From Haloarcula sp. CBA1127 (GTDB taxonomy: Archaea; Halobacteriota; Halobacteria; Halobacteriales; Haloarculaceae), in assembly GCF_001485575.1 (NCBI RefSeq), contig NZ_BCNB01000006.1, forward strand, positions 2,356,001 through 2,420,000: 64,000 bases of DNA, in the 5' to 3' direction. Made by a program: the position numbers and the translations under genes. Under the pieces are notes generated by a model, which made no database searches, had not been told where the DNA came from, and saw only the letters and a program-made list of their open reading frames with translations. Positions 17,962 to 26,901 of the stretch are shown here, piece after piece. How positions within the stretch are numbered: position 1 is the stretch's first letter; every line of letters begins with the position of its first letter.

Positions 17962-19196
17962 TGGACACCAGTGAGAGCGTGCGCATCACGCTCCGGTCCA
18001 TCAGGGCGCACAAGCTCCGGTCGGCGCTGACGGTCGTCGGCGTCGTCATCGGCATCGCGTCAGTCATCACGTTCGCCACGTTCGGGGCCAGTGTCGAGGC
18101 CGAAATCGTCGGCGACATCGAGACGTCGAACGCGGGCAACATCTACGTGTTCGGAACCCCGTCCGGCGATGACGACTTCGACCGGACCCTCCAGCCGGTG
18201 TTTACCGAGCACGACATTCAGCAATTGGAGGGGATCGCGGGAGTAGAGGCAGTGCTCCCGCGTGGTCTCGTCCAGACGCAGTCGGTACGGCACGGGAATC
18301 AAACGCTTGCTAGACAGCAGGTCACAGCGACGCGGCCGGCCAGTTTCACGCCGGGAGTCCTCGTCGAGGGGCGCTCTTTCGAAACCGAGGAGGATGCCGT
18401 CGTTGTCAACGAACGCATGGCCGGCTCGTTCTCCGAGAACCTCACCACCGGTGAGCGCCTCACGATGACGATGCCGGACGGGAGCGAGCGGAACGTTACC
18501 GTCGTCGGCGTCGTCAACGGGACCCGCGGAGAAGTCCCGGTTAGCGAGTTCGCCCGCCAGCCCCGGGTGTACGTTCCTATCGACTCCTTCTATGAGTCGG
18601 TCGTTGAGAGCCCGTCGGCAGGCGTGCGGCAGCGCGCGTATCCGCAGGTGACCCTCGTCGTCGACCCGCGAGAGATTCCGGAGACGCAGTCGGCGATTCA
18701 GACGTACCTCTCCGGTGAGTCCGACGCGCGGTCACTCTCGGCTGATGACACGGAGCTGGTCGCCCGGTCCGGAAACGACTTTGTCGAGGAGATCAGCGAC
18801 GTCATCGAGCGCATCACGCGCTTCGTCACCGGCATCGCCGTCATCGCGCTCGTCGTCGGCGCTATCGGCATCGCCAACGTGATGCTCGTCAGCGTCACCG
18901 AGCGGACCCGCGAAATCGGCATTATGAAAGCTGTCGGTGCGCGCAACCGTGACGTGATGCAGGTGTTCCTCGTCGAGGCCGCACTGCTTGGGACGATTGG
19001 CTCGCTGCTCGGCGTCCCGCTCGGACTGCTCGTCGGCTACGGCGCGACCCGGTACGCCGAAGTGACGTTCTCGCTCGCACCGCTGTGGATGGCGCTGGCG
19101 GTCGGCGTCGGCGTGCTGGTCGGCGTCGTCGCCGGCCTCTACCCGGCGTGGCGAGCGGCGCGGGTCGACCCCATCGACGCACTCAGGCACGAGTGA
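17961..19196 (+). CDS. ABC transporter permease, FtsX/MacB type
   Basis: 411 residues. An N-terminal membrane helix (about 20-45) is followed by an extracytoplasmic MacB-type domain (about 50-270). Three membrane helices end the protein, with the FtsX signature TREIGIMKAVGARNRDV. This topology couples ATP hydrolysis to movement of the outer domain rather than to transport through a channel. It is partner of the preceding ATPase, and the divergent LolA-like protein may act with it. Confidence 0.92.
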   Translation: MDTSESVRITLRSIRAHKLRSALTVVGVVIGIASVITFATFGASVEAEIVGDIETSNAGNIYVFGTPSGDDDFDRTLQPVFTEHDIQQLEGIAGVEAVLPRGLVQTQSVRHGNQTLARQQVTATRPASFTPGVLVEGRSFETEEDAVVVNERMAGSFSENLTTGERLTMTMPDGSERNVTVVGVVNGTRGEVPVSEFARQPRVYVPIDSFYESVVESPSAGVRQRAYPQVTLVVDPREIPETQSAIQTYLSGESDARSLSADDTELVARSGNDFVEEISDVIERITRFVTGIAVIALVVGAIGIANVMLVSVTERTREIGIMKAVGARNRDVMQVFLVEAALLGTIGSLLGVPLGLLVGYGATRYAEVTFSLAPLWMALAVGVGVLVGVVAGLYPAWRAARVDPIDALRHE

Positions 19197-19248
19197 GCCC
19201 TACCCGGATTCAGAACACCGAAATACGTGGTCGTCGTACCGACGCGCC

Positions 19249-19728
19249 ATGACCCTCTCGGAGGAGGCCCGCGAGCGGCTCGGCGACATCGTCGAACTCC
19301 AGCCGACGAAAAACGGCGAGCTACAGGAGCGCTGGGACATGGACAGCGGGAGCGAGGTCCACCAGTACCTCGAAGCCGAACTCAAGGAGTACTACTACCG
19401 CAACGACAACAGCCTCATTTGTGCGACACCGGAGGCGACGACGCTCATCGACGGGGAGGACTCTGAACGGATACAGACGGTGACAGTCACCTCACTCCAG
19501 CAGGCTGTCGTCGACGTGATCGCCGGGCCGGACGAGGAGAGCCAGAGCGTCGTCGCCGTGTTACACGCCCTCCGCGAGGTCGGCGAGGACCGGGATACCG
19601 ACGACGTTCGTTCTGCGCTCCGGAGCCTCGCAGACAAGGGTATCGTGGAAACAGTCGAGAAGACCGTCCCGACGTTCAGGCTGGCCGTTCCGCGCGACGA
19701 GCTAGATATTGAGCTGTCCGAGGAGTGA
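19249..19728 (+). CDS. Haloarchaeal DUF5797 family, winged-helix-like
   Basis: 159 residues. Two helix-turn-helix-like parts can be read. The N-terminus (LSEEARERLGDIVELQPTKNGELQERWDM) looks like a DNA-binding wing with an adjacent YYYRND loop, and the C-terminus (VRSALRSLADKGIVETVEKTVPTFRLA) is a clear winged helix. A transcription-regulator role is likely but undescribed. It stands alone, 50 bases after the permease. The DUF name is from memory. Confidence 0.78.
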   Translation: MTLSEEARERLGDIVELQPTKNGELQERWDMDSGSEVHQYLEAELKEYYYRNDNSLICATPEATTLIDGEDSERIQTVTVTSLQQAVVDVIAGPDEESQSVVAVLHALREVGEDRDTDDVRSALRSLADKGIVETVEKTVPTFRLAVPRDELDIELSEE

Positions 19729-19751
19729 GGGCGGACCGCGGTGTCGGTCAG

Positions 19752-20798
19752 CTACTCTGACAGCCCCGGCCGCTGGCGGCGTCGTCGCCGCGCTAACAAC
19801 CGCTTTATTGCCTTGCCCGGCCCGCCGTCGAGCGGCCAGTCCATCGACCGCCACGTCGGGGGTTCCGGCTCGTAGGACGGACACTGCCCCCGACACTCCG
19901 CCGCTGTCGGGAGACGCCCCTTCGCGGCGCAGTGTGGATACACGCCAGTCTCGTCGGTACTGAGCTGGAAGTGCCTGCAATCAGGGCGCATCGTGTTCGC
20001 GTACGCACGCCACCCGCGAGCATACGCCCGCTCAGCGATGGCGAGACGCCGCTCGTGCTTCCAGTCGGTGTCCACGTACTCGAACCGGGCGGCGCTGGTG
20101 TCATCGTCTGGTCGGTCCAGAATTCGCGTTCCAGGGTCGTCGACTGACAGCGACCGCGGTTGCCAGGCCGTCTCAGCTGTGCCGGATTCTGGGTCGACCG
20201 TCAACACACCGGCGGCTGCTGGCAGGTCCGCCAGCAGGATCGGTTCCACGCGCTCGTCGGTCGCCGCCGTCGCAACCCACACCTCGTCGGCCAGCGACAG
20301 CGCGATGTCCCGCTCCAGTTGTGGGATGAGGTTCCTTGCGGCGCTGGCCGTCAGATCGGGCTTGTTCTCGATGGCGACGACCCGCCGGAGCCAGTCCGGA
20401 TAGGGACGTACCCGACGAATTTCGATCCGGTTGCCGCGCTTGCGGGTCTCGATGGCATCGCGGTCAGCTGCCTCGTGAATCGACTCTCGGACGTACCGCC
20501 ACGGGTAGCCCGGGTCAGGGAGCGCATCGCGATAGTAGGTCCAGTCGGCCGGCGCGTTCCGAAGGACGTGCAAGAGGTCTGAGTCGAACGACTCTGCCCC
20601 AAATTTCGCCCGCTCCCGGAGTCCATCGCGATCGCACTCCAGTACAATCGTATCCCAGCGGCGGTGTTTCGTCCCGAACTGTCTGGCAACCAGTACGGCC
20701 GCGTCGTCGGACGGCGACCACGCTCGCTCGGCCCACTGGCAGACAGACAGCTCGAAGGCGAACTCGGAGTCCGGGTTGGCTCCACTACTCAATGTCAC
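19752..20798 (-). CDS. DUF5787 family, possible Fe-S PD-(D/E)XK nuclease
   Basis: 348 residues. Known only as a haloarchaeal DUF. It has one Cys near the start (Cys20, in LSVCQWAER), a central VVAIENKPDL followed by a helix QLERDIALSLADEVWVA, and four Cys at the end (C-x15-C-x11-C-x3-C). One N-terminal Cys, an E-x-K core strand and a C-terminal Cys group is the layout of Fe-S nucleases such as Cas4 and AddB. This resemblance is my reading, not a database result. The gene is convergent with DUF5797. Confidence 0.75.
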   Translation of the reverse strand: MTLSSGANPDSEFAFELSVCQWAERAWSPSDDAAVLVARQFGTKHRRWDTIVLECDRDGLRERAKFGAESFDSDLLHVLRNAPADWTYYRDALPDPGYPWRYVRESIHEAADRDAIETRKRGNRIEIRRVRPYPDWLRRVVAIENKPDLTASAARNLIPQLERDIALSLADEVWVATAATDERVEPILLADLPAAAGVLTVDPESGTAETAWQPRSLSVDDPGTRILDRPDDDTSAARFEYVDTDWKHERRLAIAERAYARGWRAYANTMRPDCRHFQLSTDETGVYPHCAAKGRLPTAAECRGQCPSYEPEPPTWRSMDWPLDGGPGKAIKRLLARRRRRQRPGLSE

Positions 20799-20838
20799 GT
20801 GCCTCGAAAAAGTAGTCGGCCGCGTAAGAACTGCAGGG

Positions 20839-21531
20839 TTAGACCGACGTGGTCGGGCCTGTTACCTGCTGTGCAGTCTTGTTCGTCTGACTTGCGAACG
20901 CCGTTCCGAACATACGGAACACGGCAACCTGCCCGTAGTAGGTAACAAACGGAACGAGGACGAGCCCGATGACGGTAAACGCCAGAATGTTGCTGATGAT
21001 GTTCGTGATGATGCCGACGACAATCGGCATCAGGACTGCGATGAAGTAGTCGCTCGTGAGGACGACGTTTTTCAGCAGCGAGAAGTCGAACGCAGCGCCG
21101 AGGCTGCCTTCAACCGCCATATTGGCGAGCGCTGCCGGGACAATGTAGTACACGAGGAACATTACCGGAATCAGAAGGAGAATTGTCATGAATCCGAAGC
21201 CAGCGAGGATTCCGCCACCGGAGTTACCAGCAGCGCCACCCAGTCCAAGGAGGACGCTGCCGATACCGAAGATGGCGACTATGGGTACGATAGAGTACAC
21301 GAGACCGACGATACTGAACTTGATTCCGTCGATGATGAGCTCGCCCCAGTCGTCCCATGCAGGTGGCTCGGATTCACCCTCAACGGTCGTTCCGATCACG
21401 CGAAGCAAATAGCCGTTGAACGCGAACACTGGTATCAACAGGAAAAAGAACACCAGCAGTACGCCGCCGATCAACATCTGCGCTATCCAACTGTCGCCTT
21501 GCATTGGGTACGATAGTCCGTCTTCTAACAT
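20839..21531 (-). CDS. DUF4013 multi-pass membrane protein
   Basis: 230 residues with an N-terminal amphipathic part and about five hydrophobic helices, among them LIGGVLLVFFFLLIPVFAFNGYLLRVI and IGLVLVPFVTYYGQVAVFRMFG. The opening YPMQGDSW and the W-D-D-W-G loop are typical of DUF4013 proteins. Function unknown. A TTTAAATA element on this strand (21573-21566) about 35-40 bases upstream is a good TATA box. A palindrome overlaps its upstream side. Confidence 0.85.
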   Translation of the reverse strand: MLEDGLSYPMQGDSWIAQMLIGGVLLVFFFLLIPVFAFNGYLLRVIGTTVEGESEPPAWDDWGELIIDGIKFSIVGLVYSIVPIVAIFGIGSVLLGLGGAAGNSGGGILAGFGFMTILLLIPVMFLVYYIVPAALANMAVEGSLGAAFDFSLLKNVVLTSDYFIAVLMPIVVGIITNIISNILAFTVIGLVLVPFVTYYGQVAVFRMFGTAFASQTNKTAQQVTGPTTSV

Positions 21532-21863
21532 TTTGGATGCCTCTTTGCAAACTGTAATCTTATCCTATTTAAAAATACTGTTAGTATTGAGGCAAATACT
21601 ATTTATATAATATATTATCGGAAGAAACTAACTTAGCAACGGCTGATATCGGGGAAAACGAAGATTAGATTACATATAACGGTGCTCGGTCGAGTATTCT
21701 ACCACGGAAAGTGAGCTTAAACTGTCATCTTATATGACACTTTGGAAAGGCTGTGTTCCTCGGAGAGTTCGCCCGACTCGGCCATCAAGCGAAGGCAGAG
21801 CTACCGCTAACCAGAGCGCCTCGTCGGTGCGCATGAGTACGGTTGAGTGCCGCCCGCGCTACC
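21532..21863. promoter_or_regulatory. AT-rich intergenic region with two short palindromes
   Basis: 332 bases without a credible gene. They hold the TATA box of the DUF4013 gene, ATACT-GTT-AGTAT at 21575-21587 next to it, a very AT-rich stretch (21596-21618), and TGTCAT-CTTAT-ATGACA at 21723-21739. Both inverted repeats are operator-like in size. The right part is higher in GC and shows nothing recognisable. Confidence 0.4.
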
Positions 21864-22295
21864 CTACTCCTCGTCTTCGTCGCGCTCGTCGAGGAACCCG
21901 TGTGCCTGTTCGAGTATCTCGCGGGGGCCGTCCTGCGTGACCGTGTTGATGGCCTGCTCGTAGTCGCGCCACTGCAGGTCGCGGTGTTCTGTGGACAGTT
22001 CGGCTGACGCTTCGAACGATTTCGCGACGAACAGGTGGACCGTCTTGTGGATGGTGTTGCCGTTCGCCTCGAACACGTAGTCGTAGTCTTCGCGGAACCC
22101 GTCTAAAAGCCGGAAATCGCCGATTCCGGCCTCCTCTTTCACTTCGCGTATGGCGGTCTGCTGGAGTTCTTCCTCGCCCTCGACGCCGCCCTTGGGGAAC
22201 TCCCAATCGCCGGGTCGGCTCTTGAGCAGGAGGTACTCCCGCCGGCCACGCGTATCGCGAAAGAGGATGGCTCCCGCGCTCGTGGCCTCTATCAT
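21864..22295 (-). CDS. NUDIX hydrolase, Ap4A-hydrolase-like
   Basis: 143 residues. The Nudix box is canonical: GGVEGEEELQQTAIREVKEE followed by AGI gives G-x5-E-x7-R-E-V-x-E-E-x-G-I. The preceding WEFPKG and short length are typical of bis(5'-nucleosyl)-tetraphosphatases, which remove signalling or damaged nucleotides. The exact substrate is unproven. Single-gene unit, divergent from the S10 paralogue. Confidence 0.88.
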   Translation of the reverse strand: MIEATSAGAILFRDTRGRREYLLLKSRPGDWEFPKGGVEGEEELQQTAIREVKEEAGIGDFRLLDGFREDYDYVFEANGNTIHKTVHLFVAKSFEASAELSTEHRDLQWRDYEQAINTVTQDGPREILEQAHGFLDERDEDEE

Positions 22296-22390
22296 TATCG
22301 GATTTTATGACACCGCTACTTAAGAGAATATCGGAGACACAACGGAAACAGATGGCCTTTTGTCACTCGCGGCTGAGTGTTCGTCCACAG

Positions 22391-22723
22391 ATGCCTTTCG
22401 TCACGACGCTTACCTTCACCAGTGGGGACCGACACCGCCTCGAAGACACTGTCACAGAGATCAAACAGAGCGCCGAGCAAAAGGGGGTTGAACTCAAGGG
22501 CCCGCATCCCAAGCAGCCACAGGAACTGCGGATTCCACAGTCGAAAACGCTGGGACCGGACGGTGGCCGCTTCGAGTCCTGGAACCACACCGTCTACACC
22601 CGAACGATAGAGATTGTCGGGTACGAGGAGTTCGCCCGGAACGTTACCCAGCGAACGTTCCCGAACGCCATCCACGTCGAGGCCGGCGTGGAACAGCGGA
22701 CGCAGGTCGGCAGCGGATCGTAG
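22391..22723 (+). CDS. uS10-family protein, paralogue of ribosomal protein S10
   Basis: 110 residues from ATG 22391. The sequence follows the S10 fold: TTLTFTSGDRHRLEDTVTEI, the loop KGPHPKQPQELRIPQSK, then YTRTIEIVGY. The loop corresponds to the ribosome-inserted long loop of uS10. It stands outside any ribosomal operon, as do the uS10/mL48-like proteins seen in other haloarchaea. It may replace S10 or have a regulatory role. An upstream in-frame start at 22307 would add 28 unrelated residues. Confidence 0.75.
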   Translation: MPFVTTLTFTSGDRHRLEDTVTEIKQSAEQKGVELKGPHPKQPQELRIPQSKTLGPDGGRFESWNHTVYTRTIEIVGYEEFARNVTQRTFPNAIHVEAGVEQRTQVGSGS

Positions 22724-22786
22724 GGTCGGGGAGCTGTCGTTTGCTCCTGTGGTTTCTTATAAGTAACTGTGCCCCGTTTCGCCGGC

Positions 22787-24058
22787 ATGAACGAGTCTCA
22801 ACAGGAGCGGCTCAGGTCTGTCCGGCGCGACCTGCACAGCTATCCCGAACCCGCGTGGCGGGAGTTCTACACCACCAGTTGCATCGTCGACGAACTCGAA
22901 CGGATAGGGGTCGACCAGTTGCATCTCGGTCAGGATGTCGTGGACGGCGACGCACGGATGGCAGTCCCCGACGCCGATGAACTCGAAGACTGGCAACGGA
23001 AGGCCCGTGACGCTGGTGCCCGCGAAGACGTGCTGGAGGCCGCCGACGGGGGATTCACCGGTGCCCTCGCTGTGCTCGAACAGGGCGAGGGACCGACCGT
23101 CGCGCTCAGAGTCGACATCGATGCGCTGCCGATAACGGAGGCAGACAGCGTGGCACACGCCCCGGCGACAGCGGAGTTCCGTTCAACGAACGAGGGGTAT
23201 ATGCACGCCTGCGGGCACGACGCCCACGCGACGATTGGCCTTGGCGTGTTGGAGGCAGTGAAAGAGAGCGATTTCCGCGGAACGTTCAAAATCGTCTTTC
23301 AGCCGGCCGAAGAGGTCATCGGCGGCGGCAAGGCCGTCGCCGAGAGCGGTCATCTGGACGACGTGGACCACTTGCTGGCGATACACATCGGTCTCGACCA
23401 TCCGACCGGGGAAATTGTCGCCGGCATCGGTGGCTTCCTCGCCGTTCGGCAGTTCAAAGCGACCTTCACCGGTGAGACAGCGCACGCTGGAGGACATCCA
23501 GCACAGGGACGGGACGCTGTACAGGCCCTGGCGACCGCCGTACAGAACCTCCATGCGATTCGCCGGCACGGTGACGGCGCGACGCGTGTCAACGCTGGCG
23601 TTGTCGAGGGCGGCACAGCGACGAATATTGTCCCCGGAGAAGCGACGCTGGAAGGCGAGGTCCGCGGCGAAACGACGCCACTCAAGGAGTACATGAGCGA
23701 GCGGGCGGACGCCGTTATGTCGTCCGCGGCCGAGATGCACGACTGTGAGGTCGATATCGAGACAACCGCAGAAGCGCCGAGTGCGGTGAGCGACGATGCG
23801 CTCGCGGGTGTGGTGTACGACGCGGCGGACTCAGTTTCCGGCGTCACCAGCCGTCTCCGGACTGATGACCTCGGCGGAAGCGAGGACGCGACCTACCTGA
23901 TGGACCGCGTCCAGAACCACGGCGGAACGGCGACGTTCGTCGGTATCGGGACTGACCACCCCGGCGGCCACCACACGCCCCTGTTCGATGTCGATGAAGA
24001 CTCGCTGACTATCGGCATCGATGTCGTCACCGAAGCGATCAGCCAACTGAACGGCTGA
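22787..24058 (+). CDS. M20-family amidohydrolase (aminoacylase / IAA-amino acid hydrolase-like)
   Basis: 423 residues. A metal-dependent hydrolase that splits N-acyl amino acids or similar amides. Visible are RRDLHSYPEPAWREF, the metal-binding MHACGHDAHATIGLG, FQPAEEVIGGGKAV, and the lid domain with THTGGHPAQG-like residues (ETAHAGGHPAQG). The end carries the final His in GGHHTPLFDVDE. ATG 22787 is chosen because a TATA-like TTCTTATAAG lies about 30 bases upstream and family members start with a similar helix. About 25 residues of unusual acidic sequence lie near residue 60. Confidence 0.9.
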   Translation: MNESQQERLRSVRRDLHSYPEPAWREFYTTSCIVDELERIGVDQLHLGQDVVDGDARMAVPDADELEDWQRKARDAGAREDVLEAADGGFTGALAVLEQGEGPTVALRVDIDALPITEADSVAHAPATAEFRSTNEGYMHACGHDAHATIGLGVLEAVKESDFRGTFKIVFQPAEEVIGGGKAVAESGHLDDVDHLLAIHIGLDHPTGEIVAGIGGFLAVRQFKATFTGETAHAGGHPAQGRDAVQALATAVQNLHAIRRHGDGATRVNAGVVEGGTATNIVPGEATLEGEVRGETTPLKEYMSERADAVMSSAAEMHDCEVDIETTAEAPSAVSDDALAGVVYDAADSVSGVTSRLRTDDLGGSEDATYLMDRVQNHGGTATFVGIGTDHPGGHHTPLFDVDEDSLTIGIDVVTEAISQLNG

Positions 24059-24063
24059 ATACG

Positions 24064-24528
24064 CTACGGTGCTTCCCAGCTGGCAAGCTGAATAGATTTG
24101 CCGCTGTCCGGCGACTTCCAGTTCAGCGTGACTGCCGCATCTGAGAGATCGAGCGTACTCCTCGAAAAGGTCACTCGTGACCCGGCCGTGATTTTCGAAC
24201 CGGCCGCCGGCGCGCCACCGATGCTTGTGAAATCGTGCTGACCGTTGACGCCTGAAGCACCGCTAGCCCCGCTAACGGTGATGTACAGATTCCCAGCCTG
24301 AATCGAGTCACCGCTCCGGTGCTCGATTGTCAGGCTATCGGGACTTCCAGATTCGTACTCGAATGTAAACGCCGCCTGTGGCGCGTTTTGACCGAGACTC
24401 CCCGAACCGAAATCGAGGAAGAACGTCGCTGCTGTCGCTGCCAGCAGCACTGTTATTGCAACCATTAGAATGACACCTACAACTGGTGAGACTGCACTAT
24501 CGTCGGATTTGAATCTGCGTGCTAGCAT
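24064..24528 (-). CDS. Type IV pilin-like protein with class III signal peptide
   Basis: 154 residues. The N-terminus (MLARRFKSDDSAVSPVVGVI) followed by a long hydrophobic helix is the haloarchaeal pilin signature: cleavage by the PibD peptidase before the helix, then assembly by the helix. The rest is a small, secreted Ser/Gly-rich beta domain. It ends six bases after the M20 stop (convergent). No PilB/PilC gene is near, so it depends on assembly machinery elsewhere. The long AT-rich leader (24600-24760) may include its promoter. Confidence 0.9.
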   Translation of the reverse strand: MLARRFKSDDSAVSPVVGVILMVAITVLLAATAATFFLDFGSGSLGQNAPQAAFTFEYESGSPDSLTIEHRSGDSIQAGNLYITVSGASGASGVNGQHDFTSIGGAPAAGSKITAGSRVTFSRSTLDLSDAAVTLNWKSPDSGKSIQLASWEAP

Positions 24529-24769
24529 GATTGACCCCCACTCGGGCGACGGCCGACACGCTGTCTCCGTCTCGGTGACCCCCCGGTCGACCGACCCCAG
24601 TGTGACTTCATTTTGACGTCATGTTGTTGAATAATAAAACTTGTTGTTCAGAACTATAGTTCACTAATTAATCAGTCATTATCCAGATTGCTATCCAAAA
24701 CGATGGCTCTGCCACTGACAAGGCGTGCAAATATATCAGAACCAATCGAAAACGCAACGAACTGCCGAA
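24529..24769. other. Intergenic region upstream of pilin
   Basis: 241 bases without a gene. The part nearest the pilin is GC-rich and may be a 5' leader of over 70 bases; the part near the reductase gene is AT-rich (24620-24700). No clear binding site is recognised. Confidence 0.3.
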
Positions 24770-26188
24770 TCAGTACTTCGGCTCTGCGCCAGTGACTTCG
24801 TAGATATCGTCCATAATCGAATCGCGCTTGCGTTGCCAGGCCTCGAAGCCGCTGCGGTCACTGGGGTAGGACTCGTAGTGCTCCAGCAGCCGGTCGGCGG
24901 CCTTTTTTGTCTGGTAGAGGTCGCGGATAGTCCCGAGGTGGCCGATGCTCTTGACGGCCATCTTGAGTTTGAGCCCAAGCCCGATGCTGGTCGAGCCGCC
25001 GTACAGCGCCTCGGCGAGCTTCTCGCCGGGCAGCGCAGCCAGCAGCGCCATCAGGTCGTCGACGTCGTAGGCGGTGGTGAAGATGTTGTACACGTCAAGC
25101 GCCGCGTACCGGGCGCCGAAGTGGTCCATCACGCGCTCGTTATATTCCCAGAGCGCGGCTTCGTCGTCCGTCCGGCCGGATTCGATAGCCTCGATGGCCT
25201 GCTCAGCGGCATAGGTCCCGGCGTAGGCCGCCCCGGCGATTCCGCCACCGGTTGTCGGGTTAACGTGCCCGGCAGCGTCGCCGACAGCCATGAATCCGGG
25301 CGCAACAGCGGAGTCGTATGGCCGGCGCGTCGGCAGTGCAGCGCCGAGTTTGTCCTGTACCTCCGCGCCCTCGAACTCGCTTCGGCCCTGAAGATCGCGT
25401 TTGAGGTCGTCGACCAGTTCCATCGGCTCCTCGTTCATCTGGAAGCCGAGGCCGGCGTTGATTTCCGTGTCCGTGCGCGGGAAGTACCAGAGGTAGCCGG
25501 CGGAGCGCTCGGTTGGCTTGAACACGAGCGCGTCGTCCCATTCGACCGGCTCATCAACTTCGATTATCTCGCGGTATGCCGAACAAAACTGCGAGTACTG
25601 GACGTTCGTATCGAAGGTCGCGGCTTCGAGGTCGGTCTTGTCCTGCAGAATCGACAGCGCGCCGGCCCCATCGATGACCATGTCTCCCTCGTATGTAACA
25701 GGGTCGCCTTTCCGCATGGCTTTCACGCCAGTCACACGGCCACTATCGTCCTGTAACACGTCCTGAACCACCGTATCGTAGTGGAACTCCACACCGCTGT
25801 CGTTTGCGCCCTCGATAAGACAGCGACCGTACTCCCAGCGGTCGATGACGGCGAGTTCGCCTGGGACGGGAATTTCGAGGACAGTGTCCTCCTGCGGTAT
25901 CTCGAACCGGCCGTGGTCGACATCCGTATTGGTAAACGCCGGTTCGAGCTGGGACTTGGGAATCGCCTCGGGGAAGTCGCTGGCTCCTTTCAGTGCGTCC
26001 CCGCAGGCGATATGGCCTGCCTCGGTCTCGTCTTTGCGCTCCACGACGACGACGTCGTAGCCCGCATCCGCGACGGTCGCAGCGGCGTAACAGCCGGATG
26101 TCCCGGCCCCGACGACGACAACGTCCACGGAAACGGTCCGTGCCGTCGCCGACTCTCCGCCGGCGTTGCCGTCCTGGTGTGTGGTCAT
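24770..26188 (-). CDS. Geranylgeranyl reductase family FAD-dependent oxidoreductase
   Basis: 472 residues. A flavoprotein of the family that saturates the isoprenoid chains of archaeal lipids or quinones. FAD-binding motifs are VVVVGAGTSGCYAAATVADAG (Rossmann), the C-x-D-x-L form GHIACGDALKG, and GFMAVGDAAGHVNPTTGGGI. The family loop YLWYFPRTDTEINAGLGF is present. The gene faces away from a 2Fe-2S ferredoxin gene, 185 bases apart. Whether it acts on lipids, menaquinone or carotenoids is not readable, because haloarchaea have several copies. Confidence 0.9.
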   Translation of the reverse strand: MTTHQDGNAGGESATARTVSVDVVVVGAGTSGCYAAATVADAGYDVVVVERKDETEAGHIACGDALKGASDFPEAIPKSQLEPAFTNTDVDHGRFEIPQEDTVLEIPVPGELAVIDRWEYGRCLIEGANDSGVEFHYDTVVQDVLQDDSGRVTGVKAMRKGDPVTYEGDMVIDGAGALSILQDKTDLEAATFDTNVQYSQFCSAYREIIEVDEPVEWDDALVFKPTERSAGYLWYFPRTDTEINAGLGFQMNEEPMELVDDLKRDLQGRSEFEGAEVQDKLGAALPTRRPYDSAVAPGFMAVGDAAGHVNPTTGGGIAGAAYAGTYAAEQAIEAIESGRTDDEAALWEYNERVMDHFGARYAALDVYNIFTTAYDVDDLMALLAALPGEKLAEALYGGSTSIGLGLKLKMAVKSIGHLGTIRDLYQTKKAADRLLEHYESYPSDRSGFEAWQRKRDSIMDDIYEVTGAEPKY

Positions 26189-26373
26189 GCACTCTCGTCC
26201 TGCCCGGAGAGAGAAAATTATTCCGCTACGGGTTTCAGACGGACTGCTGGAACTATCTCTCGCGCTGAACGGCCGACTGCGGGTGCTTGGTACAGCATTG
26301 ACGGACAGCAGTCCGTTTCGCTCCGTGACAGCGGTGATAAAGAGTTTTGCTGGGGGGTATCAAATGGCCGAGC

Positions 26374-26706
26374 ATGACCGAGCATACGGTGACATTTGTG
26401 GGGACGGGCGAGGAGATCACCGTCTCCGAGAAGGAGACGATTCTCTCGCGGTGTATCGAGGAGGGTATCGCACAGGAGTACTCCTGCCGCGTGGGGATGT
26501 GCTTGGCCTGTTCAGCCGAAATCGTCGAGGGGTCGGTTACCCAGCCTGCCGCCCGTGGACTGACCGACCGGGAACGGGAGAACTACGCACTGACCTGCAT
26601 GGCGCGCCCGCAGTCGGACCTGAAACTCGACCGGGGAAAGTACCCGCCCAGTATTGAAGCGGATGTCAGTCCAGAGGACGGCGACCCCACACCTGCGGAC
26701 GACTAG
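26374..26706 (+). CDS. Plant-type 2Fe-2S ferredoxin
   Basis: 110 residues from ATG 26374. Cluster ligands follow the C-x4-C-x2-C...C layout in YSCRVGMCLACSAEI and a later LTCMARP. The sequence lacks the large acidic N-terminal insertion of the major haloarchaeal ferredoxin, so it is a minor electron carrier. It is divergent from the geranylgeranyl reductase, a class of enzyme for which ferredoxin is a plausible electron donor. The acidic tail after KYPPSIEADV is typical of halophiles. Confidence 0.92.
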   Translation: MTEHTVTFVGTGEEITVSEKETILSRCIEEGIAQEYSCRVGMCLACSAEIVEGSVTQPAARGLTDRERENYALTCMARPQSDLKLDRGKYPPSIEADVSPEDGDPTPADD

Positions 26707-26901
26707 TAGGCACTGGATACTGCTAACATATGGCCTGCTAGAAGGTCTGTAAATACCTTTAACATACGCCTTAGATGTGGCCTGATATAGAGCGGTCAAA
26801 CCGCGAATGAAGGACAGGTCATATAAGCAAGTGGCCCCTATGGTGTAGTGACTACAGCGTCAGCGGACGGCCTTCGACGACTGATACACGCTTCCCCAAC
26901 C
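26707..26901. promoter_or_regulatory. Intergenic region with TATA element ATATAAG
   Basis: 195 bases. ATATAAG at 26821-26827 and AT-rich steps near 26755 could drive the following gene. No other feature is recognised. Confidence 0.35.
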
